Assembly: GCA_002317155.1 (NCBI GenBank)
Contig: DCIR01000023.1
Coordinates: 1-7,657 of the forward strand
Length of the DNA stretch: 7,657 nt
Origin: Lachnospiraceae bacterium UBA1721
Lineage (GTDB): Bacteria; Bacillota; Clostridia; Lachnospirales; Lachnospiraceae
Direction of reading: 5' to 3'
Shown here: positions 1 to 6,548 of the stretch, one piece after another
Numbering within the stretch: the stretch's first letter is position 1
How the letters are laid out: each line of letters starts with the position of its first letter
The notes under the pieces: generated by a model
Told to the model about the DNA's origin: nothing
What the model saw: the letters and a program-made list of their open reading frames with translations, nothing else
Database searches by the model: none
Made by a program: the position numbers and the translations under genes

Positions 1-132
1 CGTCATCTGCAACTGCTCGCTTTAATGTCTCTTGCAGAGATATTCTAGCGCTTCGCCCACGTATTTACTTGCCATAGTTCATGTACATTTAATAAGGTTA
101 CATTTTGTCAGTTACACGCAAACTATATAACA
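1..132. other. Left-edge non-coding stretch with one arm of a 14-bp inverted repeat
   Basis: No gene is supported here. Positions 11-24 are an exact reverse complement of 159-172, 14 bases with no mismatch, which links this edge to the palindrome-rich element that follows. Short open frames run off the left edge on both strands, but none has a start codon with a ribosome binding site or a recognisable sequence. A possible plus-strand promoter occupies 105-131. Confidence 0.4.
105..131 (+). promoter_or_regulatory. Possible promoter for the structured element at 133-368
   Basis: TTGTCA (105-110, five of six bases of the -35 consensus) is followed by TATAAC (126-131, five of six of the -10 consensus). 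The spacer is only 15 bp, short for a housekeeping promoter; TTTTGT at 103-108 gives 17 bp but is a poorer -35. Transcription would begin near 137, close to the first base of the closing stem. AT-rich sequence gives such matches by chance, so this is tentative. Confidence 0.3.
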
Positions 133-368
133 GCGGATGTTATCAGCTTGCTTGCCCGTAAAGCGAGCAGTTACAGCTTCTTTGCTGATAAAGAGCATGC
201 AGCACACAAATCGGCTGTCATCCAAGACTGCCGATTTGAGAAAACTAATTGTCCGAGCTTGCTCACATCAGTGAGCGAGCGAGTTTAGTTTTCGTTGTGC
301 GGAGGGCGATTTTGCAGCATTAGAAGCTGTCTGCGCAGCGACCCGTGGCAGCAAGCCGATTCATCCGC
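133..368 (+). ncRNA. Candidate multi-branched structured RNA
   Basis: This gene-free stretch is built from nested inverted repeats that fit one fold. A 7-bp stem, 133-139 with 362-368, closes it. Next is an 8-bp stem 140-147/184-191 holding hairpin 148-153/161-166. A 5-bp stem 202-206/296-300 closes a three-way junction formed by two abutting hairpins, 207-238 (9 bp plus 3 bp) and 240-293 (9-bp outer stem, 10-bp inner stem 257-266/271-280). A further stem pairs 304-308 with 339-344. The non-Watson-Crick positions 149/165 and 260/277 are U-G pairs in plus-strand RNA but A-C mismatches in minus-strand RNA, which favours a plus-strand transcript. A competing long pairing joins 146-156 with 347-356. 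I do not recognise it as RNase P RNA, tmRNA, SRP RNA or 6S RNA. It could instead be a dispersed palindromic repeat. Confidence 0.45.
159..172. repeat. Second arm of the 14-bp inverted repeat
   Basis: This is the exact reverse complement of positions 11-24, 134 bp away. It lies inside the structured element, overlapping the 3' arm of hairpin 148-166. In an RNA starting left of position 11 the two arms could pair and displace that hairpin; in an RNA starting near 137 they could not. Confidence 0.5.
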
Positions 369-375
369 GTTAAAT

Positions 376-405
376 ATTTGCTGAAGAGCTCACAAAACAG
401 CAAAT
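376..405. terminator. Weak bidirectional terminator-like hairpin between convergent units
   Basis: A perfect 8-bp inverted repeat (376-383 with 398-405) encloses a 14-base loop. It lies about 70 bp past the stop of the response-regulator gene and just beyond the plus-strand structured element, so it could end transcription from both sides. The stem is only three G-C pairs deep and the trailing sequences are short AT-rich stretches rather than clean T-runs, so efficiency is doubtful. A separate run of five T's on the minus strand (436-440) has no stable hairpin in front of it. Confidence 0.35.
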
Positions 406-473
406 TTATCTGTCAATACATAAACACGCAAATATAAAAAGAGTACACTTAATTATCCGGTATCAAATCAACC

Positions 474-1217
474 TTACTCCAGGCTCTTCACATAATCAGA
501 ATAGCTGAGTCCGGTATATTTCTTAAAGCATCTTCCGAAGTAGTTCGGGTCAGGAATACCTACTTCATTGGCAACAGCAAACATCTTCTTGTTGGCAATC
601 GCAAGCTGCTTAGCTTTTTCCATACGACACTCCGTAAGATATTCTACGAAGTTCATTCCTGTTTCCTGTTTGAACTTTCTAGACAGATAGCTTGAAGAGA
701 ATCCAAACTTAACAGATATATCAGTAAGATTGAGCTTAGAATCCTTATAGTTATCCTTGATATAATTCTTGATCTGTTCTACAGGTGACTCGTCAGGTTC
801 ATTACCTGAATCATCGCTGTCGTAGTCATTATTTCTGGGATTGGCATCCAACTGATTCTTAACCTTTTGGAGTACCTCTGTAACCTCGATTCTCTTGATA
901 GGTTTAAGCATATACTCAAACACGGGAAGGCTTACGCATTTTCTCGCATACTCAAACTCATCAAAAGCAGTCATTATAATTATGATTAAGTGAGGATATC
1001 TTTTGGCCGCAATCTCGGTAAATTCAATACCGTTCATAAACGGCATCGAGATATCCACAAATGCTATGTCAGGCTTAACATCATCAATTGTGTTAATTGC
1101 TTCGATTCCACTTGCAGCTTCCCCTACAACTTCCATATTCAGAGCTTTCCAATCTATAGAGGCTCTCATCAGCTTTCTTGCTGACTCTTCGTCATCTATA
1201 AGCATTACTCTATACAT
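474..1217 (-). CDS. Response regulator, REC plus AraC-type DNA-binding domain (YesN-like)
   Basis: This 247-residue protein is the transcriptional output of the neighbouring kinase. Residues 1-120 form a receiver domain with the acidic pair D8/D9, phospho-acceptor D55 in FVDISMP, T83 and K105 in LKP, all expected catalytic positions. Residues 124-147 are an acidic, probably flexible linker. Residues 148-247 are an AraC/XylS DNA-binding domain with two helix-turn-helix units, about 164-187 and 213-236. YesN-type regulators are usually around 500 residues with a long middle region; here receiver and DNA-binding domains are joined almost directly. The start follows the kinase stop by 19 bases, with GAGGG about nine bases upstream of the ATG, so the two are co-transcribed. 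Likely targets are the importer promoters in this window; this is inferred from proximity only. Confidence 0.93.
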   Translation of the reverse strand: MYRVMLIDDEESARKLMRASIDWKALNMEVVGEAASGIEAINTIDDVKPDIAFVDISMPFMNGIEFTEIAAKRYPHLIIIIMTAFDEFEYARKCVSLPVFEYMLKPIKRIEVTEVLQKVKNQLDANPRNNDYDSDDSGNEPDESPVEQIKNYIKDNYKDSKLNLTDISVKFGFSSSYLSRKFKQETGMNFVEYLTECRMEKAKQLAIANKKMFAVANEVGIPDPNYFGRCFKKYTGLSYSDYVKSLE

Positions 1218-1236
1218 TCTTTATCCCTCGTTTTTA

Positions 1237-3003
1237 TCAATTCTCACGAGCCGGAATGATAAACTCAATCTCGGCATATTCCCCAAGTTCACTGCGGATT
1301 TTTACTACATCATCCCTTCCGCAGAAATATCTTACTCTTTCTATTGTACCTCTCAAGCCAAATCCCGAAAGAAGTTTCTTCGCGGCATCAGGCCCGCTGA
1401 TATCTTTGTTAGCACTGTCATCACTCGCATCCGTTGACAACAGTCTCTCTATTACTTCCTGTTCCATACCAAGACCGCTGTCGTAGACAATAAGATGAAG
1501 ATTTCCATCCTCAGCATAACCGGTTATTTTAATCACTCCGGCTTCACCTTTAAGTCTTATTCCATGATATATGGAATTTTCTACCAACGGCTGCAATAAT
1601 AACTTTGGTATCTGCCAGTCCTTAACATCATCAGCAACATCATACTCGTCTATAATTATATCTCCATAGCGAAGTTTTTGAATAGACAAATAATCTTTTA
1701 TAATACTGATTTCCCTCGATAACGGAATATCACGGTCACCTTTGCTCAGGAAATTGCGGTAAAAGCTTCCCAATGTTTCAAGCGCTTCATGTACATCCGT
1801 CGCACCGTCATTAAGCGCCATATAACCGATTGTTTCCATCGAGTTGTACAAAAAGTGAGGTTTTATCTGCTCATGAAGTACTCGCATTTCTGCACGCTGG
1901 ACAGATTTTTCTTTTTCGATAAGTTCTTCAAAAAGCTGATTTACATGTTCCACCATTCCGTTATAGCTGTCACTCAATGAAGCAATTTCATTATTGGGAA
2001 CAGCTACATCAAGCTTTTCCAGATATCCGGATTTCTTGGTCTTCTCAATCGCTCCGGTAAGATCGGATAACGGCTTTGTAATATTTCTGGTAATGAAATT
2101 CGCCGCAAGAATAATTGCCACGATAAATACAAGACCCATTGAAATCAATGCATACATGGTAGTATTTGAAAGTACACTTACCTTTGAATCAGTATAGCAC
2201 AACACTACCAGAGGAGTATCAGGAATACGATAACCGGAAATCATAGCATTATCGCTACCATTATCAATCATAGTATGTACTATGGTATCTGACACGAACT
2301 CCTCACTCATATAAGAAGCTATGCTCTCATTACCGGCCAGAAATTCTCCTTCTGTAGATATAACGCATAACGCAGAGCTTCCCTGGTTTTCAATAGCTTC
2401 CTGTAATAGTGATGTCGAGAAATTCATCAACAGAATGCCTGTAAGCTTCTGACTGTTAATATCATAAATTGCTCGAGCGATTGTAACGATTGAACCATAA
2501 TTGGTTCTTCTCACAGCATCGCCGGCATTCATCATAATAATAGCGCCACCACGTTCGCTTAGAATCCTATCCTTCCACTCGTCACTTCTCCAAAGTTCAA
2601 AATCCACATCATAAACACCTTTTCCGGTATTCATATATGCGCCATCATTTCTGATAATAAATATGGAGTCCAAATTGGTCGTAGCATTCATAACGTCCAT
2701 GACACCGTAGCGGGCATCATTTATGTTACCGGGCGTTGCCCTATCGGCTCTCAGGAATACTACTGCCTCATCATTGAGCATTACCAGTCGCGACAGATTC
2801 TTAAAGGTACCGATACCTGCCGATACACTTCCGGCCACACCGTTGATCATTGTCTCCGACTCTCTCATCTCATAATCATATCTTGTCTTATCGAGGACAA
2901 AAGAAGTTGATACAAGAAAAGTAACAACAATCAATGCCAATACAGTAATCAATATTAAAATTAATCCTGAATTCAGGGATTTTCTTTTCTTAACAGCAGA
3001 CAT
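1237..3003 (-). CDS. Membrane sensor histidine kinase (YesM-like, His_kinase/HATPase_c)
   Basis: This 588-residue kinase senses an extracellular signal and phosphorylates the adjacent regulator. A positively charged N-terminus precedes membrane helix 1 (about 14-37). Residues 39-280 form an extracellular region whose size and pattern suit a Cache-type sensor. Helix 2 (about 283-305) leads to a HAMP linker (about 304-358). The His_kinase domain carries H383 in QIKPHFLYN, the phosphorylation motif of the YesM/LytS class. The ATPase domain has N476 in QPLVENSIYHG, a G1 box at DSGLGM (508-513) and a G2 box at GFGL (547-550). The segment 523-544 between G1 and G2 is a long, polar ATP lid. GGAGAGG at 3008-3014 sets the start. 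The gene has its own predicted promoter after the permease terminator. The ligand is unknown; the importer's substrate is the obvious candidate. Confidence 0.93.
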   Translation of the reverse strand: MSAVKKRKSLNSGLILILITVLALIVVTFLVSTSFVLDKTRYDYEMRESETMINGVAGSVSAGIGTFKNLSRLVMLNDEAVVFLRADRATPGNINDARYGVMDVMNATTNLDSIFIIRNDGAYMNTGKGVYDVDFELWRSDEWKDRILSERGGAIIMMNAGDAVRRTNYGSIVTIARAIYDINSQKLTGILLMNFSTSLLQEAIENQGSSALCVISTEGEFLAGNESIASYMSEEFVSDTIVHTMIDNGSDNAMISGYRIPDTPLVVLCYTDSKVSVLSNTTMYALISMGLVFIVAIILAANFITRNITKPLSDLTGAIEKTKKSGYLEKLDVAVPNNEIASLSDSYNGMVEHVNQLFEELIEKEKSVQRAEMRVLHEQIKPHFLYNSMETIGYMALNDGATDVHEALETLGSFYRNFLSKGDRDIPLSREISIIKDYLSIQKLRYGDIIIDEYDVADDVKDWQIPKLLLQPLVENSIYHGIRLKGEAGVIKITGYAEDGNLHLIVYDSGLGMEQEVIERLLSTDASDDSANKDISGPDAAKKLLSGFGLRGTIERVRYFCGRDDVVKIRSELGEYAEIEFIIPAREN

Positions 3004-3036
3004 AACACCTCTCCGGTAAAATTAGCTGATTCTGCG

Positions 3037-3052
3037 CACTTTATAACAAGTG
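3037..3052. promoter_or_regulatory. Short inverted repeat at the predicted kinase transcription start
   Basis: CACTT (3037-3041) and AAGTG (3048-3052) are a 5-bp inverted repeat around a 6-base centre. It begins about seven bases past the predicted -10 box at 3060-3065, where a repressor could block initiation. Five base pairs occur by chance in such DNA, so support is weak. Confidence 0.25.
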
Positions 3053-3059
3053 TACCATT

Positions 3060-3088
3060 ATTATACATAAGAAACGCAAAAAAAACCA
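3060..3088 (-). promoter_or_regulatory. Predicted promoter of the kinase-regulator operon
   Basis: A perfect minus-strand TATAAT lies at 3060-3065. The -35 region 17 bp upstream (3083-3088, TGGTTT) is poor and sits inside the T-run and 3' arm of the permease terminator. The downstream leader is about 50 bases. Poor -35 contacts suit a weak or activator-dependent promoter, common for regulatory genes. Confidence 0.42.
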
Positions 3089-3116
3089 CCGAAGCAGATA
3101 TCTGCCACGGTGGTTT
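3078..3116 (-). terminator. Strong intrinsic terminator after the permease genes
   Basis: On the minus strand a 9-bp outer stem (3108-3116 with 3083-3091) encloses a perfect 12-base palindrome, GCAGATATCTGC (3094-3105), followed by a run of eight T's (3078-3085). It starts 16 bases after the permease stop codon. This is a textbook Rho-independent terminator and separates the importer operon from the kinase-regulator operon. Confidence 0.93.
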
Positions 3117-3131
3117 GAAAATACTTATAAA

Positions 3132-3995
3132 TTAGCCCTTAACTGCTCCGGCAATGAATGATTCCTGAATATTCTTAGAGAATATTACATAGATAATCAA
3201 TGTAGGGAAGGTAGCAATTACGAGTGCAGCACCGATCGGACCCCAATCAGTAGTATACTGACCAAACAAGTCCTTAACACCTACAGGAAGTGTCTTACCC
3301 TTGCTTGAGTTGTAGAGAACGCTCGCGAACATGAACTCGTTCCAGCACTGAAGGAAGGTGTAAATACCAACAGTAGAAACTGCAGGCTTCATAAGGGGAA
3401 CGGTAATTGTTATAAATGTTCTCCATACACCGCATCCGTCAATCTTAGCCGCTTCATCAAGATCCTTAGGAATATCTTCCATGAATCCTGCACTGATCAA
3501 TATACCCATTGACAGTGAGAATGCTGCATAAGGGATAATAAGTGCCATTCTCATATTGGTCATACCAATCTTAGACATAGCAAGGAATACAGGAATCAAT
3601 GAAGCATGAAGGGGAATTGTAAGTCCCAACATGAAGAATCTGTTCATTAATTCACTGCCGCGCCACTCAATTCTGGTCATTCCGTAAGTAGCCATAAGTG
3701 ATGCAATAAGTACAATCAAAATAGCTGCTGCGGAAATAAGAATACTGTTAAAGAAGTTGCCACCGAGATTACCGGTCTGAACAGCTTTTGCGTAGTTACC
3801 CCAAAGCCATTTTCTGGGAAGACCAATTAAGTTCATTGGCTCTCCGATACCAAATAATTCGTTGTTACTCTTCAATGAGAATGTGAACATCCAGTAAATA
3901 GGGAAAATATTTACTGCAGTCCAAAAAGCAAGAAGAATATACATCAAAATTTTAGGGAGGAGGCCTATTTTGTTAATTGATTCATTATTATCCAT
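3132..3995 (-). CDS. CUT1-type sugar ABC transporter permease (MalG/AraQ-like)
   Basis: This 287-residue membrane protein forms half of the translocation channel of the importer. It has the usual six membrane segments, roughly at residues 17-38, 84-106, 118-140, 149-170, 205-226 and 254-273. The cytoplasmic EAA loop, which docks on the ATPase, is visible as DEAAKIDG (180-187) with the conserved proline at 200. Length matches the family norm. The C-terminus ends in FIAGAVKG, typical of MalG-like permeases. The start is four bases from the previous permease's stop, and AAGGAGGA (4003-4010) lies inside that gene's last codons, implying tightly coupled translation. A strong terminator follows. 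The substrate cannot be read from the sequence. Confidence 0.94.
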   Translation of the reverse strand: MDNNESINKIGLLPKILMYILLAFWTAVNIFPIYWMFTFSLKSNNELFGIGEPMNLIGLPRKWLWGNYAKAVQTGNLGGNFFNSILISAAAILIVLIASLMATYGMTRIEWRGSELMNRFFMLGLTIPLHASLIPVFLAMSKIGMTNMRMALIIPYAAFSLSMGILISAGFMEDIPKDLDEAAKIDGCGVWRTFITITVPLMKPAVSTVGIYTFLQCWNEFMFASVLYNSSKGKTLPVGVKDLFGQYTTDWGPIGAALVIATFPTLIIYVIFSKNIQESFIAGAVKG

Positions 3996-3998
3996 TTT

Positions 3999-5078
3999 TT
4001 AGTCCTCCTTCTTAAAGATTGCACTGATTATTAATGCAAATGCAAAGCACATTACAATCAACATTACTGCGATAGCACTACCTGTACCATAATTATTTGC
4101 ATTAAACATCTGGTTATACAGCAATGTACCGGGCACGTCCGCTGCGGTTCCAACCTGACCGTTCAACATTGAGAAGAACAAATCGAAGCTCTTAAGTGAA
4201 CCGGTAACCGCAAAGATAACACAAATCTTGATAATTGACTTGATGTGAGGAATAACGATGTATCTGTTAATCTGTCCATCAGTAGCACCATCAAGCTTTG
4301 CAGCCTCACGTAATTCCGGAGGAACGCTCTTAACTCCTGCGTAAAGGAGAAGCATGTGATAACCAACATACTGCCACAAAATAGGAATGAAGCAGCATCC
4401 AAGCTGTAAATATTTACTACCAAGCCACTGAACTGGATACTGTTCAGTAGCGAACTTCTTAGTACCGGCAGCTACTGCCGCAGCATCGGCGTTGTTTAAC
4501 CAAATACCAATCTGCTGATGCAAGGTAATATGATCTTTACCCTTGAAGAAGCACAATGCGCGCGTACATTCAACAGGCTGAATTGCATCACTCGGATTAA
4601 ATACGTATCCTTTAGGCGCTGCCAAATGAATTGAATCAAGAAGCTGTGCCAAGATACCATCTCCGGGATAATAAATCTTGATAAACAACTGACCAATGAT
4701 AATTGTCGAAATCAAAACTGGAACAAAAAATATTGAAAGGAAAAGTCTCTCTCCTTTAATTCCGCGTCCGAGGACGAGAGCCAGCAACAACGAAATAGGA
4801 AGCTGGATAAATACAGAAAGGCCTGCAAGAATCAAAGCATTAACAATAGCCTTACCAAGTTTCAAAGTGTCAGAAAAAACATAGCGATAGTTATCCCATC
4901 CACAGAAAACCTTGGGATCATTCAGGTTTCTTAAGTTCAAATCCAAAAAGCTATAGTACCCTGATGTAATTATAGGAAGAATCAAAAAGCCAATAAATAA
5001 AATTAGAGCAGGCAAAAGAAACAGAAAGACGTTTACTCCGGTAAAAACCTTTTTCTTCATAAGCTCAACACCATCCAT
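3999..5078 (-). CDS. CUT1-type sugar ABC transporter permease (MalF/UgpA-like) with an enlarged extracellular loop
   Basis: This 359-residue protein is the other channel half. Membrane segments fall near residues 17-38, 77-103, 111-136, 224-248, 281-304 and 335-355. The EAA loop reads ELREAAKLDGA (255-265) with P277 at the usual spacing. Family members are commonly about 290-310 residues; the excess lies between segments 3 and 4, where roughly residues 150-220 form a long extracellular loop with C171, C176 and an Ala-rich stretch at 199-204. This loop faces the binding protein. The chosen ATG (5076-5078) lies 12 bases after GGAGG at 5091-5095, which sits in the 3' arm of the upstream hairpin. 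A second in-frame ATG, codon 7 (5058-5060), has no better site, so the exact start is uncertain. Confidence 0.92.
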   Translation of the reverse strand: MDGVELMKKKVFTGVNVFLFLLPALILFIGFLILPIITSGYYSFLDLNLRNLNDPKVFCGWDNYRYVFSDTLKLGKAIVNALILAGLSVFIQLPISLLLALVLGRGIKGERLFLSIFFVPVLISTIIIGQLFIKIYYPGDGILAQLLDSIHLAAPKGYVFNPSDAIQPVECTRALCFFKGKDHITLHQQIGIWLNNADAAAVAAGTKKFATEQYPVQWLGSKYLQLGCCFIPILWQYVGYHMLLLYAGVKSVPPELREAAKLDGATDGQINRYIVIPHIKSIIKICVIFAVTGSLKSFDLFFSMLNGQVGTAADVPGTLLYNQMFNANNYGTGSAIAVMLIVMCFAFALIISAIFKKED

Positions 5079-5121
5079 AAAAAGAGCGGTCCTCCGTAAA
5101 ACCGAAGTTTCGAAGGACCGC
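5079..5121 (-). terminator. Intergenic hairpin with T-run: partial terminator that masks the permease ribosome binding site
   Basis: An 11-bp stem (5111-5121 with 5086-5096) around a 14-base loop is followed by CTC and five T's (5079-5083). One pair is U-G in minus-strand RNA but a C-A mismatch in plus-strand RNA, fitting the operon's direction. GGAGG (5091-5095), the only good Shine-Dalgarno sequence before the permease ATG, is part of the 3' arm. The hairpin lies between binding-protein and permease genes, the usual place for partial termination in sugar-importer operons. Complete termination would need a separate permease promoter, and I see none. Confidence 0.85.
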
Positions 5122-5156
5122 CAAAATTGTTACTGTTACCTTAATTAAAAGGTTAA

Positions 5157-6488
5157 TTATCTGATTTCTGAAGCGAGGCCAGAGATGAACTCAGCGCCAT
5201 CAACCTCACCACCATAAACCTTAGCTACATAGCTAAGATATACAGCTGCATCTTCAGCGTTCATAGCGGTATCACCAAAGAGAACATAAGCATCAGCCTG
5301 TGCGCAGATAGAAGCTACAGTCTGGGTAAGACCATTAACTTCGCTATCATCATAGTTTACAGACCATGCAGGAAGACCACATCCATCAAGGTAGCCGTAC
5401 TTGCAGATAAGACGTCCAAGTTCGAAGGTGAAGTCTGCTGCTACTGCTGCGTTAGGTGAAGAAGCTGCTACTGCAAGAGTATCAGAAGGTCCACCGATAA
5501 GCTGTCCAAGCTTAGCTGCGCCACTGTTGATTACAGGGAACTCACCAACCTTAACCTTAGAGAAGAAGTTCTCGTCTGCAGCGAAGTCTGCACAGTTCCA
5601 AGTACCATTCATGTAGAATGCATACTTACCAGCCATGAAGTTAGCCTTAACTTCATCGTTTGAAAGTGCAGTACCAGCGGGATCGAAGTATCCATTAGCA
5701 ACAAGCTCCTGGAAGATATCTACTGACTCAGCAACCTGTGCATTGTCCCAAGTTGCTCTTCCAAGGAAGATGTCGTTAAGAACATCAGCACCACAGTTCT
5801 TCTCGATTACAGACTCAAGATACTCAGTTACACACCAAGTCTCCTTACCTGCACAACCGAAAGGAATGATTCCAGCGCTCTTAAGAGCGTCACAGCAAGC
5901 GATGAAATCGTCATAAGTTCCAGGGATCTCAGTGTATCCAACTGACTCAAGGAGCTCCATGTTAGCGAAGAGACCAACGATGTTCATAGTAAGCGGAACA
6001 CCATAGTGCTTTCCATCATATGTAGAGTTACCCATCATAGACTCAGGAAGCTCGCTAGCAACCTTTGTGTAAGCCTCATCAAGGCAATATACTCTGTTCT
6101 GTGCAACGAAGTCGCCAAGGAATGCGCATGACCAAGTGAAGAAGATGTCAGGCATCTCGTCTGCAGCAACTGCAGCCTTGATCTTAGTCTTGTAAGACTC
6201 GTTCTCAAATGCTTCCCAAGTGAAGTTGATCTCAGGATGCTGAGTAGTTACGTCTGCAATAGCAGCCTCATATGAGTGACGGTTAGAGTCAGACTCGGTA
6301 GCGATACACCACATGGTAAGATTTACCTGATCACCAGTAGCAGTTGATCCGCCATCAGGGGTGGTAGTGTTAGTGGTGCTTCCAGCACCGGTGTTGCTGT
6401 TGTCAGGAGTCTCGGTTGAAGTACATCCAGCCATAGTAGCTACCATTGCACCAGCAAGCAAAACTGAAGCAAACTTTTTCATTTTCAT
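5157..6488 (-). CDS. Extracellular solute-binding lipoprotein of a CUT1 sugar ABC importer
   Basis: This 443-residue lipoprotein captures the sugar outside the cell and delivers it to the two permeases. Residues 1-21 are a lipoprotein signal peptide with lipobox MAGC, making C22 the lipidated cysteine. Residues 23-54 are a Thr/Ser/Gly/Asn/Pro linker tethering the domain to the membrane. From about 55 the sequence follows family 1 binding proteins (SBP_bac_1/8), with an N-terminal strand (VNLTMWCI), a TWEAFENESYKTKIKAAVAAD segment, MPDIFFTW, and FMAGKYAFYMNGTWN in the second half. An upstream in-frame ATG at 6578 would add 30 residues, run through the promoter-proximal dyad and bury the signal peptide; the start at 6488 has AAGGAGGAG nine bases upstream. 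C-ending codons (AAC, TTC, ATC) look commoner here than in the neighbouring genes, suggesting high expression. Ligand unknown. Confidence 0.95.
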   Translation of the reverse strand: MKMKKFASVLLAGAMVATMAGCTSTETPDNSNTGAGSTTNTTTPDGGSTATGDQVNLTMWCIATESDSNRHSYEAAIADVTTQHPEINFTWEAFENESYKTKIKAAVAADEMPDIFFTWSCAFLGDFVAQNRVYCLDEAYTKVASELPESMMGNSTYDGKHYGVPLTMNIVGLFANMELLESVGYTEIPGTYDDFIACCDALKSAGIIPFGCAGKETWCVTEYLESVIEKNCGADVLNDIFLGRATWDNAQVAESVDIFQELVANGYFDPAGTALSNDEVKANFMAGKYAFYMNGTWNCADFAADENFFSKVKVGEFPVINSGAAKLGQLIGGPSDTLAVAASSPNAAVAADFTFELGRLICKYGYLDGCGLPAWSVNYDDSEVNGLTQTVASICAQADAYVLFGDTAMNAEDAAVYLSYVAKVYGGEVDGAEFISGLASEIR

Positions 6489-6497
6489 TGTGTTTTT

Positions 6498-6506
6498 CTC
6501 CTCCTT
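6498..6506 (-). promoter_or_regulatory. Ribosome binding site that fixes the binding-protein start
   Basis: AAGGAGGAG on the minus strand is a near-perfect complement of the 16S rRNA 3' end, nine bases from the ATG at 6486-6488. It rules out the longer in-frame reading and supports strong translation. Confidence 0.88.
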
Positions 6507-6548
6507 ATGAAAATTACAAGAAAATTCGGCACCTGCCTTATTTACACA

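Noticed and set aside
22..75. 17-codon minus-strand open frame near the left edge
   Set aside because: No ribosome binding site precedes the ATG and the length is within chance expectation.
1..77. Open frames running off the left edge on both strands, possibly ends of neighbouring genes
   Set aside because: The plus frame ends at 77 and the minus frame opens after a stop at 65-67 without a start codon. Neither peptide is recognisable, and the stretch contains an arm of a long inverted repeat.
133..368. CRISPR array or insertion sequence as an explanation of the left-flank repeats
   Set aside because: The repeats are nested inverted arms of different sequence, not evenly spaced direct repeats, and there is no transposase frame between them.
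411..416. Perfect minus-strand TTGACA as a -35 for a minus-strand RNA across the left flank
   Set aside because: No acceptable -10 hexamer lies 16-19 bp downstream (GTGAGC at 17 bp), and the fold's wobble pairs favour the plus strand.
1003..1437. Long plus-strand open frame opposite the regulator and kinase genes
   Set aside because: It is the antisense shadow of two well-supported genes and spans their boundary, with no ribosome site or domain pattern.
4163..4423. Alternative-frame minus-strand open frame inside the first permease
   Set aside because: It is wholly contained in the permease gene, whose frame shows intact membrane segments and EAA loop, so no frameshift is needed.
5137..5150. 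Small inverted repeat ACCTT/AAGGT just past the binding-protein stop as a terminator
   Set aside because: It is a 5-bp AT-rich stem with no T-run; the strong hairpin at 5086-5121 is the better candidate.
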